DNA from: Lineolata rhizophorae
Taxonomy: Eukaryota > Ascomycota > Dothideomycetes > Lineolatales > Lineolataceae
Assembly (NCBI GenBank): GCA_010093515.1
Contig: MU001672.1
Span: 1,477,556-1,541,555, forward strand
Direction: 5' to 3'
DNA: 64,000 bases
Numbering within the stretch: the first letter of the stretch is position 1; each line of letters begins with the position of its first letter. Position numbers and translations under genes: made by a program. Under the pieces are notes generated by a model, which saw nothing but the letters and a program-made list of their open reading frames with translations, made no database searches and was not told the DNA's origin. Positions 49,138-60,719 of this stretch are shown here, piece by piece.

Positions 49138-49528
49138 TCAGAATCCAGAGAGTCCTACAATACCGCAGATAATTATACCAAGCAGCAAAGCACTGACGCA
49201 AGCAACAAGCCGAACGATCGTTTTCCAAAGAAGCCTCGACGGGCCGTAAGACCTAGCATATAACCAACTGTACATAAAACACCCCATAACAAGTAAGAAA
49301 AGCAAAGAAGAAAGAATACATTCACCCGAACACGCCTCCCACTCCAAGAAGTGCAAGCTTTTGCTTCCAACCATATGATATGCCATTGGTGGTGAGCCAG
49401 GTCCATGTAACCGGCGGGTTAGTGAGCGTGTTAGATGCCAAGCGATTCATAAGGAAAGCAACAAGGGAAGAGGGATTAGAGAGATCACAGATAGAAGGAA
49501 AAGGAGAAGGATCGACAGGAGGAGGCAT
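49138..49528 (-). CDS. Putative small membrane protein (110 residues), hypothetical
   Basis: Two exons (49528..49326, 49267..49138) across a 58-nt intron (GTGAAT donor, TACAG acceptor) encode 110 residues. The N-terminal part is MPPPVDPSPFPSICDLSNPS followed by VAFLMNRLASNTL. GWKQKLALLGVGGVFGWLYA spans the junction and could be a short membrane segment. The C-terminus is a strong hydrophobic span (LVACVSALLLGIIICGIVGL). The splice keeps frame and gives a coherent membrane-type protein, but I do not recognise the family, and the surrounding DNA is not strongly gene-like. It could be a small tail-anchored protein or a chance frame. Confidence 0.45.
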
Positions 49529-49943
49529 CGAGGAAGAAAATTGAAACGTAAGAAAACAAACCAAGGACCATAGGCACGGAAAACACTAGTAAATAAGCAT
49601 CTAAGAAACACAGAGGAGAGTACCGGACACCCTTATCGCTTCACTTCGTGGCCCTCCTCATTTCCCCATCCACTTCTTTTCTTCTATCAAGTCCTCATCA
49701 GCCATGCTAGAGCAAACAAAAAATGATGAGCCAAATGAAACAAAGACGGTCGTCTCATGCGTAATGTCTAACAGACGTAGGTTGTAGGTTCTGCCACGTA
49801 CGTACGTTGTGCTGCACCATAAGTCGCATTCGGCTTGCAAAAGTTGTAATGTGTTTCTCAACACCACGGATCAAGTCCACAACACCCGAAAACCACTGCG
49901 ACTCCAGCACTCCACATCCCCACCAGCTACTCTGATAGCTTCC

Positions 49944-49999
<56 letters not shown>

Positions 50000-50220
50000 C
50001 CGAGGCCTGCTTCTCGCCTACAGCCGCCTCCACCTATTGCCCTTTCCTCCCCCATATCCGAAACCAAGACCCGTTCCCCTCTCTACCGCAGAAAACAAAC
50101 CAGACGCACGATGACACCTCCTTACCCACAACATCCCCACGCTTCCCAACCACCTTCAAACCCTTCATCCCCATCCCTCCTTAATATTCACCCCCTCTAA
50201 AACACGACATCCCACTCTTT
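49529..50220. other. Intergenic region with homopolymer C tract
   Basis: 692 bp between the small membrane gene and the nrc-2 stop. It is C/T-rich on the plus strand from 49.88 kb on and contains the 54-nt C run (separate entry). Confidence 0.6.
49945..49998 (+). repeat. Pure poly-C tract of 54 nt
   Basis: An uninterrupted run of 54 C (G on the minus strand), about 220 bp beyond the nrc-2 stop codon and so possibly within its 3' UTR as poly-G. The exact length is likely to be unreliable in any assembly. Confidence 0.95.
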
Positions 50221-52746
50221 TTACCTCTTCTGCTGACCCCCAAACGCCTCATCCCCCTCATGATGTAGTGTAACCGAATTAAACTCCAAAAAGGGGTCCG
50301 TGATCTCTCCTCCGGGCGTCGCCAAACCCGAATCCAGCGGTACGCCCTCCAACTGGCTCGGATCGACCTGGGGCGGCGGAGCGCCCAACCCCAGCCCGTT
50401 GATGGTACCGCCGCCCCCGCCGCCGCCCTTGTGGTGCCCCCCCTTGGCGCCCTTCTTAGGCTTCGCGTTGCCCGTCGAGTTAGGCGCCCCGATATCGACG
50501 CTCTGACTCTCCTTGACGTTGCGGAAGTTGACCGTGTCGACGCCGGACCGGCCGACATGCGGTATGATGGGCGGCTTCATGTGTCTGAGGAGCGCCCACT
50601 GCGTCGACTTGAAGAAGGGGTGCTGCTTCACGTCCGAGGCGCCGGCCCGGCTGCCGAGCCGCTTCAGTTCGTCCTTGGTCAGCAGCTTGCGGATCAGGCT
50701 CTTGCAAAGCCCGGACACCTGCGGCGAGCCGCTGCTGTCTGGGAATGGTACGTCGTCCTTTAGGATGTTGGCGAAGGTCGCGTTCCGGTTCTTGCCCTTG
50801 AAAGGTGTCGTGCCGTACAGCATCTCGTAGATGAGGATGCCGAGAGTCCACCAGTCAACGGCACTCGTGTGTCCGCAGCCTTTGATCACCTCAGGCGCGA
50901 TGTACTCCTCTGTGCCGACAAACGAGTTGGTGCGGAAGTTGGCAATGCAGGACTTCGTGTCTATGGCTGGAAGCGCGCCTCCCGAGGACGAGCCCGCGCG
51001 GCCAGTGCCGAGAATCATGGTCGGCCTCCCGCCTGGGTCAGACTGCTTGCTCAGGTCGAAGTCGGAAAGCATGATGTGGCCGGATTGATGGAGAAGAATG
51101 TCTGGCATATTATATCAGTCCCGTTCTTCCGATTTCACGGAGACATACCGCGCCAGACTCACTTTCAGGTTTCAAGTCGCGGTAAATGAAGCCCATGAGG
51201 TGGAGGTACTCGAGGGCTGCCGTCACCTCAGCTGCGTAGAAGCGAGCCGCATCCTCATCGACGCATTTGTTCGGGCGAGTTTGAAGAGCTACAAGAAGCC
51301 GAATATTAGCAAAAAAAAAAAAAAAACCCCCACTGACACATCAAACACTGCTAGCTTACCTCTAAAGAATTCCCCTCCACTGCAATATTCCATGCAAAGA
51401 TAAAGATAATCTTCCGACTGGAACGAGTGATATAGCGTAACAATAAAAGGGTGATTGCTCGTGGCTAGGATTTCTTGCTCTGCCAGGGCGCGTTTGATCT
51501 TGTTGCGCTTGATCATCTCCTTCTTACTTAGGACTGTGAACATGTTAGCTCAGACCCTTACAGAACACCCAATTCTTCATCCGTCGCTTCTAACGGGAAG
51601 CTATAACCTACCCTTCATGGCATATAACCGACTGCTCTTCTTCTCCCTCACCAGATACACCTTCCCCACATCTCCCTTCCCGATCAACTTGATCTTATCG
51701 AAGCTCCCCGGCCCCACCTCCACATTCCTCACCTTGATCGAATTCGAGCTGTACGTCCTCCTAAACGCCACCGAATTCCTGATCTGTCCTGGGCTTGGCA
51801 CGCTGCCCGTCGCCACCGCCACCGCCGCCGCTCCCGACTTCGGTAGCGGCAGCAGATGCTGCGATGCTGAGGCGACCGGCCCTTCAAGCTTACCGTCTGC
51901 CGCCATGCCCGACATTGTCGTCGTCGTTTCCACCATGCTAAGCGTCGAGTGGTTGGCGTGCTGCACGAGCAGCGGCTGCTTGCCGAGCTCCGCCGTCTGC
52001 GGCCTCGACGGATCCGTCGACGCGTCTTCGGCGGCGCCAACGGCGGCCCCACCGGCGGCGGCTGTGCGGCCCTTGCTCGAGCTAAAGAGGCCTTGGGCAT
52101 TTGGCGCCGACGCGACGCGGCGAAGCTTGCGCGCGAGCTCTTCCTTGCCGGCCGTCGTAGTCGTCGGGTCCGCGTCGCCGGGCACGGCCGTGACTTTCGT
52201 CGTCGGCACGTTCTGCAGCATGGGTGGAGTGTCCGGGGGCGAGGGCGGGACAGAGCCCTCGTTGTGGTGGCGCAAGGCAGGCGGGCCTTGGTGGATGAAG
52301 TAGGGGTTCGCGTTCGCCGTGGGCGACATGCCGATGTCGTCGGCGAGTGGGTTGCCTTCGGAGGCTACCGTCGTGGAGCGGTTGCGGCCGATGTGCAAGA
52401 AGCGAGACTGGCGGAAGGTCGACTTGCCGATGGAGCCACCTCCCGTGTCGGTGCGTATCGTCGGGGGCGGCTGATTCGCCGCCTCCGCCTTTTCATTGCC
52501 GTTATGTTGCTGCAGGTGTTGAGATTTCGTTGACGAAGGCGATGGTTGCGCGTGGTGGCCATGCTTCTTGTCGTCGTGTTTGTGCCCGTCACTGCTGTTG
52601 ATGCGGAAGAAGTTCTTGATCTTCTGCGAGACCTGGCTGTTGGAGCCGGCGTTGACCTGGCGGTTCGCAAGCGGGATCCCGGTAAAGGTGCGCTTCTCGG
52701 CCAGCGACGTCGACGACGGCGTCGACGAGTTGAAGAATTGCGTCAT
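50221..52746 (-). CDS. nrc-2: AGC-family serine/threonine kinase, Nrc-2 / Fpk1-Kin82 type
   Basis: Four exons (52746..51612, 51533..51360, 51288..51163, 51101..50221) encode 771 residues. The first 350 residues are disordered and Ser/Thr-rich (RRTYSSNS just before the domain). The kinase domain starts with [18 protein letters not shown] and AMK; then [38 protein letters not shown], an inserted Gly/Ser-rich activation loop and [18 protein letters not shown] in place of DFG and the long activation loop are marks of the Nrc-2/Fpk1 and AGC-VIII group. Yeast Fpk1/Kin82 activate lipid flippases; Neurospora nrc-2 represses conidiation. The C-tail has the AGC turn [15 protein letters not shown] and ends with a Gly-rich stretch. 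The 71-nt second intron contains a 16-nt T run. Confidence 0.94.
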
Positions 52747-55700
52747 GGTGGGTACGAATCGCTACAGCGGCGGACGAGGGGCCCGATTCACCCTCTCCCA
52801 CTTGACTGCGTGAGGGCGGGTGCGACTGCCCTCCTCTATGCAGAACGAACGGCGGAATTAAAAGCGAGAAAGCTGCTGAAATGCCGACGACAGTAGCTGC
52901 AGGCTAGGTGAAGCAAGATGCGGTGCAAAGATGCGAGGACCTCAGCTCAGTTTGAAGGAAAGAAAAGTGGCGCACAAAGGTATCAGGCCAAGGGCGGGCG
53001 GATGGAGAAGCAACTGGAGGAAAGCAAGTGCCGCAGCAAAGGCAGGCAGGCAAAAGTGAAGCCAGATCACTGCACCATGTCTCGGCCCGCCGAAGGGGTG
53101 CGGGTTGTGGGCTAGGTGTGGGTGAAGCGCGAGGAAGGGGAACAAGACACGAAGCCCCGGTAGCGTTCGAGTTGGTGGCGGTCGAAGGCGGTGGGGAGAC
53201 TACTAGTAAGACTTCGAAACACGGGCGCCGTGCAGCTTACCCCAGCAGTGCCGCCGAGCGAGCGGAAAGAAAGGCACGAAGCGGACAAGTGTGGGTGATG
53301 GATGATGAAGCGGCTCGCGAGGCAGGGCAGAGGAAGAAGAATGGGAAAGGTAGGTGGTGGACTGGCAATGGGGCTGCAGGAGAGGAATGATGATTGATCA
53401 TCCGGTGGGGAAGGGTCGGCCGGGCAGCCTCGCTCTTGCGCTCTCCGCTGCTGCGCCTGCCCTGGGCTGCTGCGCCGCTACCGAAATCGCGCCCGCCACG
53501 GCCTGATTCCCCACGCCTCTTTCGCCCGCCCCGCCCGGCTTTAGGAACAACAGCAACCCCCTCACTACGGAGTACCTCCGACTGGATTAGGTGCCGACGA
53601 AGATGGCAGTCTTCTCCGTGAATCTCTTCGCTCTGCTCCGGCAGAAAGTACCTTCGTACGTGCTCCGTACTGCCTATCTTGATGCTATCGAGTCCGGGCC
53701 CGATAGTAGCCCAGGCGCGCCTGCAAACAGCCGGCGCGGGCCACCCCTCTCGAGATTTGACGCAAAGTTTCCACGCGGCCCAGCCTACATAGAAAGCGCC
53801 CGCGCTATCTACAAAATCTAAATATGCCCGGAAAGCTGGAGTCCGGGGGCGAAAAGCGCCCTTTGGTGGCTATATATATGTACGTAGCAGTGGACCGAGA
53901 GGCACGCACTGTGCGGCCCACTGTAGCCAAAACACCAAGAAGTGCCAACCATGACGGAAATTCCCCCCGGCCCTCACTGCGCAGCCTCCCTCCACAATTG
54001 CGCACGCAAGGCTCTCCTCAGAAGTACTCGGACTCTCGTCGCAGCAACACGTACGCACCATCTTAAGAAATGAGGATTTTGCGGCCGTGATGATTATGGC
54101 AGCCGCGCCCGTGTTTCAGTGGCGTCATCGGTTTCGAATCTCCGATGTCCAACGCGCCGCGATACAGCCAATTGGGGGTTGACTCGGCGCCCACCCAACT
54201 CCCCCCGGCCGCCGGGGGTTTCCACGCAACGGGGTGCCTGAGCATAGAAGCACCCCCGAAAACCCCCGGAAGAAAACCCAAGAGGACAAGAAAAGCGCGC
54301 AAGCGCGTTACGCGGCCCTTTCCGCTCTCCTTTATGTACATGCTAAGACAAGCGCCGCCCCCTTTACGGAATCCATGGATGCGCAGAACTTACTTCCGGC
54401 AGCCACGAGCCACCCATAGATAGGGGTTCCCGTTCCCGCGGCTGGAGCGAAGCGCGGCCGCCCGGTGCGAATCGAGCCGCATCTGGCAGCCCACGTGCCC
54501 GCCCCGGCGTTGGCGCTGGCCGGGGAACACACCCGCGGAAAAGGCCTGCGGACCCCTGCCGGTCCTGAATGCATCCTACCTTCCATCTCCATATTCGCCC
54601 AGGCCCCAGGGAAAAAAGAGAGAGAGAGAGAGGGACCAAAGTCTTCCGATCGCACCGCCCCGCGCGCCGTCCTCGCCGGCCTAGACCGCGATCCGGCCGC
54701 GCGGGTTAAAGAGGTATGCACATACTCCGTACATACCCAGGTACTAGCACGGGCGGCCAGTTCGGGCCCCATGTCTGCCGCCTACCCGAAGCGGCAGGTG
54801 TCTTTCCCTGAGCTACGAGGGCGCGGTTTTGCCTTGGTCCGGCCTAGTCTGTCTAGCTTTTAGAAGGCGAAAGGAGAAAGCGACTGCGCGAACGGGATTA
54901 AAAGTTAGGCGTCGGGGATACGATGGAGAGAAGCACGCGATGGGCACGAGATCGCCGGAGTGTATGTAAATGCTACCGTTCCATGCGACTGGGATATGCA
55001 ATTTGGTGTCAAGGTGCGACTGCTGGGCGGGCAAGTTGTCCAGGTGAATGGGTAAGCATCGTCCCCAAACTGCGGGGAGAGGTGGTCAGCCCTATGGCGC
55101 GTCCAGGCACCTATGGGGGGCAAAGAACCACCACCCATGGGTCTCGTGAGCGGCTATTACGCGCAGGTACCGACCGACCTCACTTAGCTGCGGAGGTCCA
55201 ACGTCTCCCATCAGCTCATCACATGAAGCGCACGACAAGTTTAAAAGCAAATCACCATTTTAGTAGCTACCGCCATGCTGCTGCTGGCCATCAAGTCTGC
55301 CTGTCAAAGTCTGTTTCCGTACACCTATCCTCCCATTGACTCGCCTCCTCCATACAACCGCTGCCCCAGCCACCACCAATCCTCTGATAAGACAAGACCG
55401 AAAATAACCAGCTGCTGAAAAGGGTAACAGAGTGTGACTTGCTCAGAGAGACAAAAGGAAAAGAAACTGAAAAGAGGAAAACATGCTTGCTTGCCGCAGA
55501 CCTGACATCTGGTGCCGACCGATCATGATGTCGAGGACGAGCGATACCTAGGAAAGGGAATGGGAACAAGGAAGACATGTTAACGAAACACATGCTTTGG
55601 GTATTGAAGTTCCAGCCATCCGCCTGGTTCCATGAAGCTCGTCGATAACAGAGTTCACCTATACCACTTGAGCCGCATCTTTTTTTTGTCCTTTTTTCCT

Positions 55701-56000
55701 TTTTAAGTCCACCAGTTGTGTTTTCGTTCCCCCCCCCCCCCAAATATTACAATACCTCGCTCCGATTTCACAACCCCACTATCACCAAAAACTTGAAAAG
55801 GCAAGGCCACCTGGACCAACGTTGGATGATAAAAGTCGAGGTTGTGTCAAGATGGAGACCCGTTTAAAGTAGCCAACACAGAATTATGCCAGTTGACTTA
55901 CGCGCCCCGGATGAGTGGATCCAACGTGTCCGATTTCCAAGGCTTTCAAGGGACATTCAACCACGGCTGCCAGCCACTGCACCCATCATCTGTTGAAATT
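52747..56000. other. Large intergenic region upstream of nrc-2
   Basis: 3.25 kb without a supported gene. It should hold the nrc-2 promoter and a possibly long leader. It contains TACGGAGTA (53566-53574) and TACTCCGTA (54723-54731), an AG dinucleotide tract near 54615-54634 and a C run at 55731-55740. The open frames are GC-driven and lack domains. Confidence 0.55.
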
Positions 56001-59000
56001 TCAAGCAGGGCCAGGAGCGCCCTCCTTTTCCTTCACATCGCCGAAGCGCTTGCGCCAATTGGTGGCACGCCATCTCTTTTGCTTCTCGTCCGGCGGGGTG
56101 GCGGGCTTGTACATGTGGTGGCTCCCATAGCGGACGCGCTCTGCAATCTGCTCGAGCTTCACCTTGGCCGGCGAAGGAGGCTTCTTGTTGGGGGAGGTAG
56201 GAACGGTCTGGATGTTGGCCAATTGTTTGACTGGAGAGCCGCCGCCAGGGATGACCACGAGAGTCTTCTTTTCATTCATGGTAGTGGCCATGGGAGGACT
56301 ATTGCCGGCGGCGTTAGCGCGCGCAGTCAAATCCTCAGCAGCACCGTCGAAGCCCGAGCGATGGTTGGCGTGAGTAGCCTCGAACCTCTGGGCGATTTCG
56401 GCCGGCGACGATCCGGTAATGTTCATATCTTTTAAAGGCGAAGAGCGGAAGCAGGCCTTGTTTCCACTGGACTTGGAACGTTGGTGCAAATGGATCGGAC
56501 TAACATTGGTTCCAGGAACCTGGTTGCCAGCAAGCTTCTTGACCGACGGTGGGGTGTGCTGCTCCGGAGTTTTTGGTAGGCTGCCAACAGCACCGAATGG
56601 ATTTTCCACGGGGCGATCGTCACTGCCTTCGTCGATAACCGAACCGCGCTGGAGTTCGGCGCAGGAGCTGCCTGTATAAAAAGGGTTCGCCATGATGCGC
56701 TTGAGGGTCGCACCGCCATCAAGCCCGTAGACGTTCTTTAGGCTCGGAGGGCTCGAATCAGGCGACAATTTGGCACCATTCTTGCGAATCTTCAGGCCAA
56801 TAATGTATCCCTCGATGTAGAGGTCCTCGCCGTCCTTGGCGATGGCTTCCATATTCAAACCATGGCGAACACCTTCCAAGAAGTCGGGATCGCTGCTGCG
56901 ACGGTGGTGGGTACGAGGCTTCTCATCTGACCTATCCTGATCGCCCTTCTTATGATTGGGAGGAGTCGTAACGCCTGCCGTAGGATCACAGTCTCTATTC
57001 CACGATGGAACGCGAGCGTCGGTAGGGGGGCTGGCCGCACAACCTTTCTGTGCATGCTCGTCAGATGGAGTGCGCCTGTGCGCGGGATAGCCACTCTGAG
57101 CCTGCTGCACCGGAGGAGTGATAGGGCCTCCATTGCCATTTGCATGAACGGTAGGATAAACGTGGCGACCAGCAGCCTGCGGCTTTGGACCGGTGAACTT
57201 GGTAGCGGAATGCTCGTCCGGGTTGTTCGGGAAAAAGTCGGAAGTGTTCAACGTCGTGTCGCTCTCCTTTTTCTTAAAGTCAACATCGTACTGTTCAGAA
57301 ACCCACTTTTGAGTCATAACAGCAATGGTGTTCCGCTGGGACACGGTAAGCTCTTGGTGCGAGTCTGTAGGAAACGACAAATTCCTTACTTCTGAGGGAC
57401 GCTTTTCGGGAGCGTCAGAGGGGTGATACTCGGGAGACGTAGGGTTGAGCGACGATTTTTTGACATGGTTGACAGGCTGCTTGGAACGCGGATCCCGAAT
57501 TTCAATCGCATGCGAGCGACGGCGATCGACGCTACTATGGTTGGAGCCCGGAGATTTATTCTCGTTCGCGGAAGGTTGAACAACAGGAGTTGCGACAGCT
57601 CCGAAGCCGTTCATTCCGTACTGCTTTGGATACGCCGAGGCGTATTCATTGGCGAACATTCCCGGATAGTAGAACGGCTCGAAATTGCCTCCAGCCTGCT
57701 GAAAAGCAGGCATAGCCGGCATGGTACTTGTGCCGTATGGCGCCAGATGCGAGGGGAAAGCTGCGCGCGCCTGCTCAGAGGGGAAGTGGACGCTCGGAAG
57801 CAATTGAGGGCCGATGTTGGCCTGGTTGTTCACCGTAGTCGCCATATTTCCAGGCCTCATTGTTTCGCCGGGACCATAAGCAGCCTTTTCCAGCTCTTTG
57901 ACCTGCTTGCGAACGTTGTCGAGCTCGACTGTGCGACACTTCTTCTCGGCGATGACATTCGCACGGCGAGGGTCCTCAACGGGGAGGTCCATGATGACCT
58001 CACGGCGCTCAAGATCGCGAAGTTCCATTTCCTTCTGCTTGTACTCCCTACGAGCGCGCTCGAGCCTTATAGCCGCAGGGTTGTCCATGGCCGGAGTCTG
58101 TGGCGCCGGACCGCCAACAGGTTGAACGGGTGCAGGAGCATTACCGGAAATGGCGGACGGAAAGCTAGACTGGCCATCAAAGTTCATGCCAACAGGTCCC
58201 CAAGGTGGGACGATGAGCGACGGCACGTTGAGAGCAATTGGCTTGCCATCGTAAATCTGAAAGTAGCGATTATTGCCGTCGGTAATGACAGTGCCATTAG
58301 CGTAGGCATTGCTGGTCCTGGAGCCGTTGAGACCAAAGGCAAAGTTTGCACCGGTCGGCGGGACGTTATAGCCGCCACGATTCTTGTTCGGGCCAGCCAT
58401 ATTGCCGCTTTGGTAGCGTGGCGAACTGATAGGTGGAATATCGGTCGGTACAACGCGTCCACCAGCTGTGACTCTCATTCCTGGAGGAGAACCGTGCTCT
58501 TTGAGGAGCTTCTCCGCCTTGCCGCGCTTGACAGAAGGCGATGGACTTGGCTTCTTGTCGGAGCGCGCTGGGTTTGCTGATGATTGCAACCCTGGAGGCC
58601 GAGGACTCGCTTTGCGAAGCGCCTCTGAGCTTTGCTTTCGGCGATCGCGCTTAAGGTCTATGCCGTTGGCGGAGACCGACGGGCGTAGAACGTGCTCTGG
58701 AGAGAGAGAGATATTCAACAACGTGTCGAGACGATGGAGGAGTGGTATGAAAGAAGCTTTGGAGCAGTAGAGTGGGGGCAAGAGCTTGAAGTTGCGTGGA
58801 TGAAGAGGGTTGAAGGAGAAGTGTAGAGGAAGAAACGCGTGGAAGAAAAATGTGGAAATGGTTTGATGCGGCACGGTGGCCTACGGTTAGCCACTAGCAA
58901 CTCGTGGGCACTTTGGAGGGATGAAGGTACGGAAGGTCCATCGTGCCTTCCCGGATTGGTATCAAGTGGCTGGAGGCATGACAGCGGAGCTTGAAGGGCG

Positions 59001-59114
59001 TCGGCACTCACCCTTGATAGCGTCCTCATCCCCGAACTTGTCAAATGATACAGCAGACTCCGAAACAGAGTCGCGCAACGCGAGGAGTTCTTCTACTTTG
59101 TACGCCGGTGCCAT
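56001..59114 (-). CDS. Long disordered protein with N-terminal eIF4E-binding motif (hypothetical translation regulator)
   Basis: Two exons (59114..59012, 58696..56001) across a 315-nt intron encode 932 residues. The N-terminus is MAPAYKVEELLALRDS. YKVEELL is a textbook YxxxxL-phi eIF4E-binding motif and is followed by a 4E-T-like helix region. After the intron the frame reads EHVLRPSVSANGIDLKR, so the start at 59114 is preferred over a long frame that begins inside the intron. The rest is mostly disordered (Pro/Ser/Asn-rich), with one charged coiled coil near residues 245-320 (LERARREYKQKEMELRDLER, RKQVKELEKA) and a conserved-looking patch near 660-715 (DLYIEGYIIGLKIRKNG, LKRIMANPFYTG). The C-terminus is basic. 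The family is not named to my knowledge; binding to eIF4E is inferred from the motif. Confidence 0.82.
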
Positions 59115-60719
59115 TGGGAGCTTTGTCGCTGGTCTAGCCTGATGCTGCGAACCTGCCGGTGGTTGCCGCCAAGCCCGCCGGCCGGTGCGTAAAGCCAGCA
59201 AACCTAACACACCGGATAGGACCGCAAAAGGGGTGTCAGAATGAAACAGACGACTGGGGAGACAGCGAACGGGATATCTGGTTGCCGGAGCAATCAATAT
59301 AAGTTGCGCTTATTTCTCAGCTCGAATAATTGGTGCTCTGAGATACAAGAACCGGGTGCCTAGAGAAGCCACCTAATCGCGTAAACAGCAAGAAACGGTT
59401 ATATCTTACCAGCGATGATAGTGCAGCTGAGCGAACGAAGTTATTTGGCGTCCTATCCAAACGACGAGCCGTATAAACGAGTGAAAACGAGAAAACTGGT
59501 GACTGGGACAGCACAATTCCAATGAGCGACGAAGAGTTGAATGTGGCGTGAATGCAGAGACAAAAGACAACAGAAGATGCCTGCGAGGGATAACTCAACA
59601 AGAACGAAGGTTGCTCGCCTTCCATCGCTAGGAAGCCACAAGCAGGATTTGAGAGTGGTTTCCGACTATCATTAGGACCGGATATGCAAGTGCCCTTCAG
59701 ATCTCGGGGCTCGCGATTCGATTCTCGGCTCCGGCCGTGCATCGCCTACACCAGGGGAAGCCATGAGCACGGCAGCTCTGAGTTTTAAAACGGGGAAGCT
59801 ACCTTCCAAGTGTTCCACCTATAAGGAGCATGACATGTTTGGAAAAGGATATCCATTTTGTGAAACCATACTGGGTGGAAGGGGCTCAAATAACCAAGCC
59901 TGATAGCGACTTCCACGAAACCGCTATGTGCCTGACACAGCCACGCTCAGGAACGGAACCAGATCGATCTAGGAGACAAGAACAAGCTTCTGGGGCCTGG
60001 AAAGGGCCTTTCATTGTGGTTCGGGGGCTAGGCTGGCCTTCTTGAAGGTAGAGGACAGATGAAGAAGGGCGAATAGAGCGAAATGGAAGAGGGGTCTCGG
60101 ACCAGCCGGTCAACTAGCGAAAATGAAATTGGCCTTGCTGCGGCCGGATGATGTCCAGGCAATGGCTCAACGACTGCGCAGGTGCCTGACAGCACTAGCG
60201 AAGGAAAGCAGGAGACACATTATATCCCGGGAAGCAGCTTGAGACTCAAGCTGAAAATCGAATGAACTATGGAATTTGGAAACTCTACATAGGTACTAGG
60301 TCTGTGGCTATGGCGAGCAACTAAGAAGAGATGTACTTGGATCTTGCGTGGCAGACACGGAGGTGAAGAGATTCGATTACTTTGATGTGCGCTGAGCGGC
60401 TGGCGTGCATGGGTGGGAAGGTGGCAAGGCGCGCTATTGTGAAACGCTGACGCAACTCACGAGGAGGTGTGGTACCATGGGCGAACTCACGTCGCTACTT
60501 CCGTTTGACAACCTTTCTACCTACCTCATGGATATCAAGGCACAACCTTCATGGGAGCTTGCTTCCTCGACGTCAAGTTCCCAGCACAACAGGTCGCCCG
60601 TCGAAAGGCACATCACACAGTGATACAGCGCGCTTGCATTCATGCAGCTAGGCCTCATTGAAACCCTTCGCACCCTATCCCATACCTTCATCGCCGCTAG
60701 TAACCCCTTGCCACCCAAC
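59115..60719. other. Intergenic region between the eIF4E-motif gene and MRE11
   Basis: 1.6 kb upstream of the eIF4E-motif gene and downstream of MRE11 (both minus strand). A 141-residue frame at 59742..59317 lacks any domain. Nothing else recognised. Confidence 0.55.

Noticed and set aside
57423-58580. 385-residue plus-strand frame opposite the eIF4E-motif gene
   Set aside because: It is an antisense shadow; it lacks a domain, while the minus strand gives a continuous protein joined to a clear start exon.
59317-59742. 141-residue minus-strand frame upstream of the eIF4E-motif gene
   Set aside because: No domain, no splice continuation and a composition like intergenic DNA.
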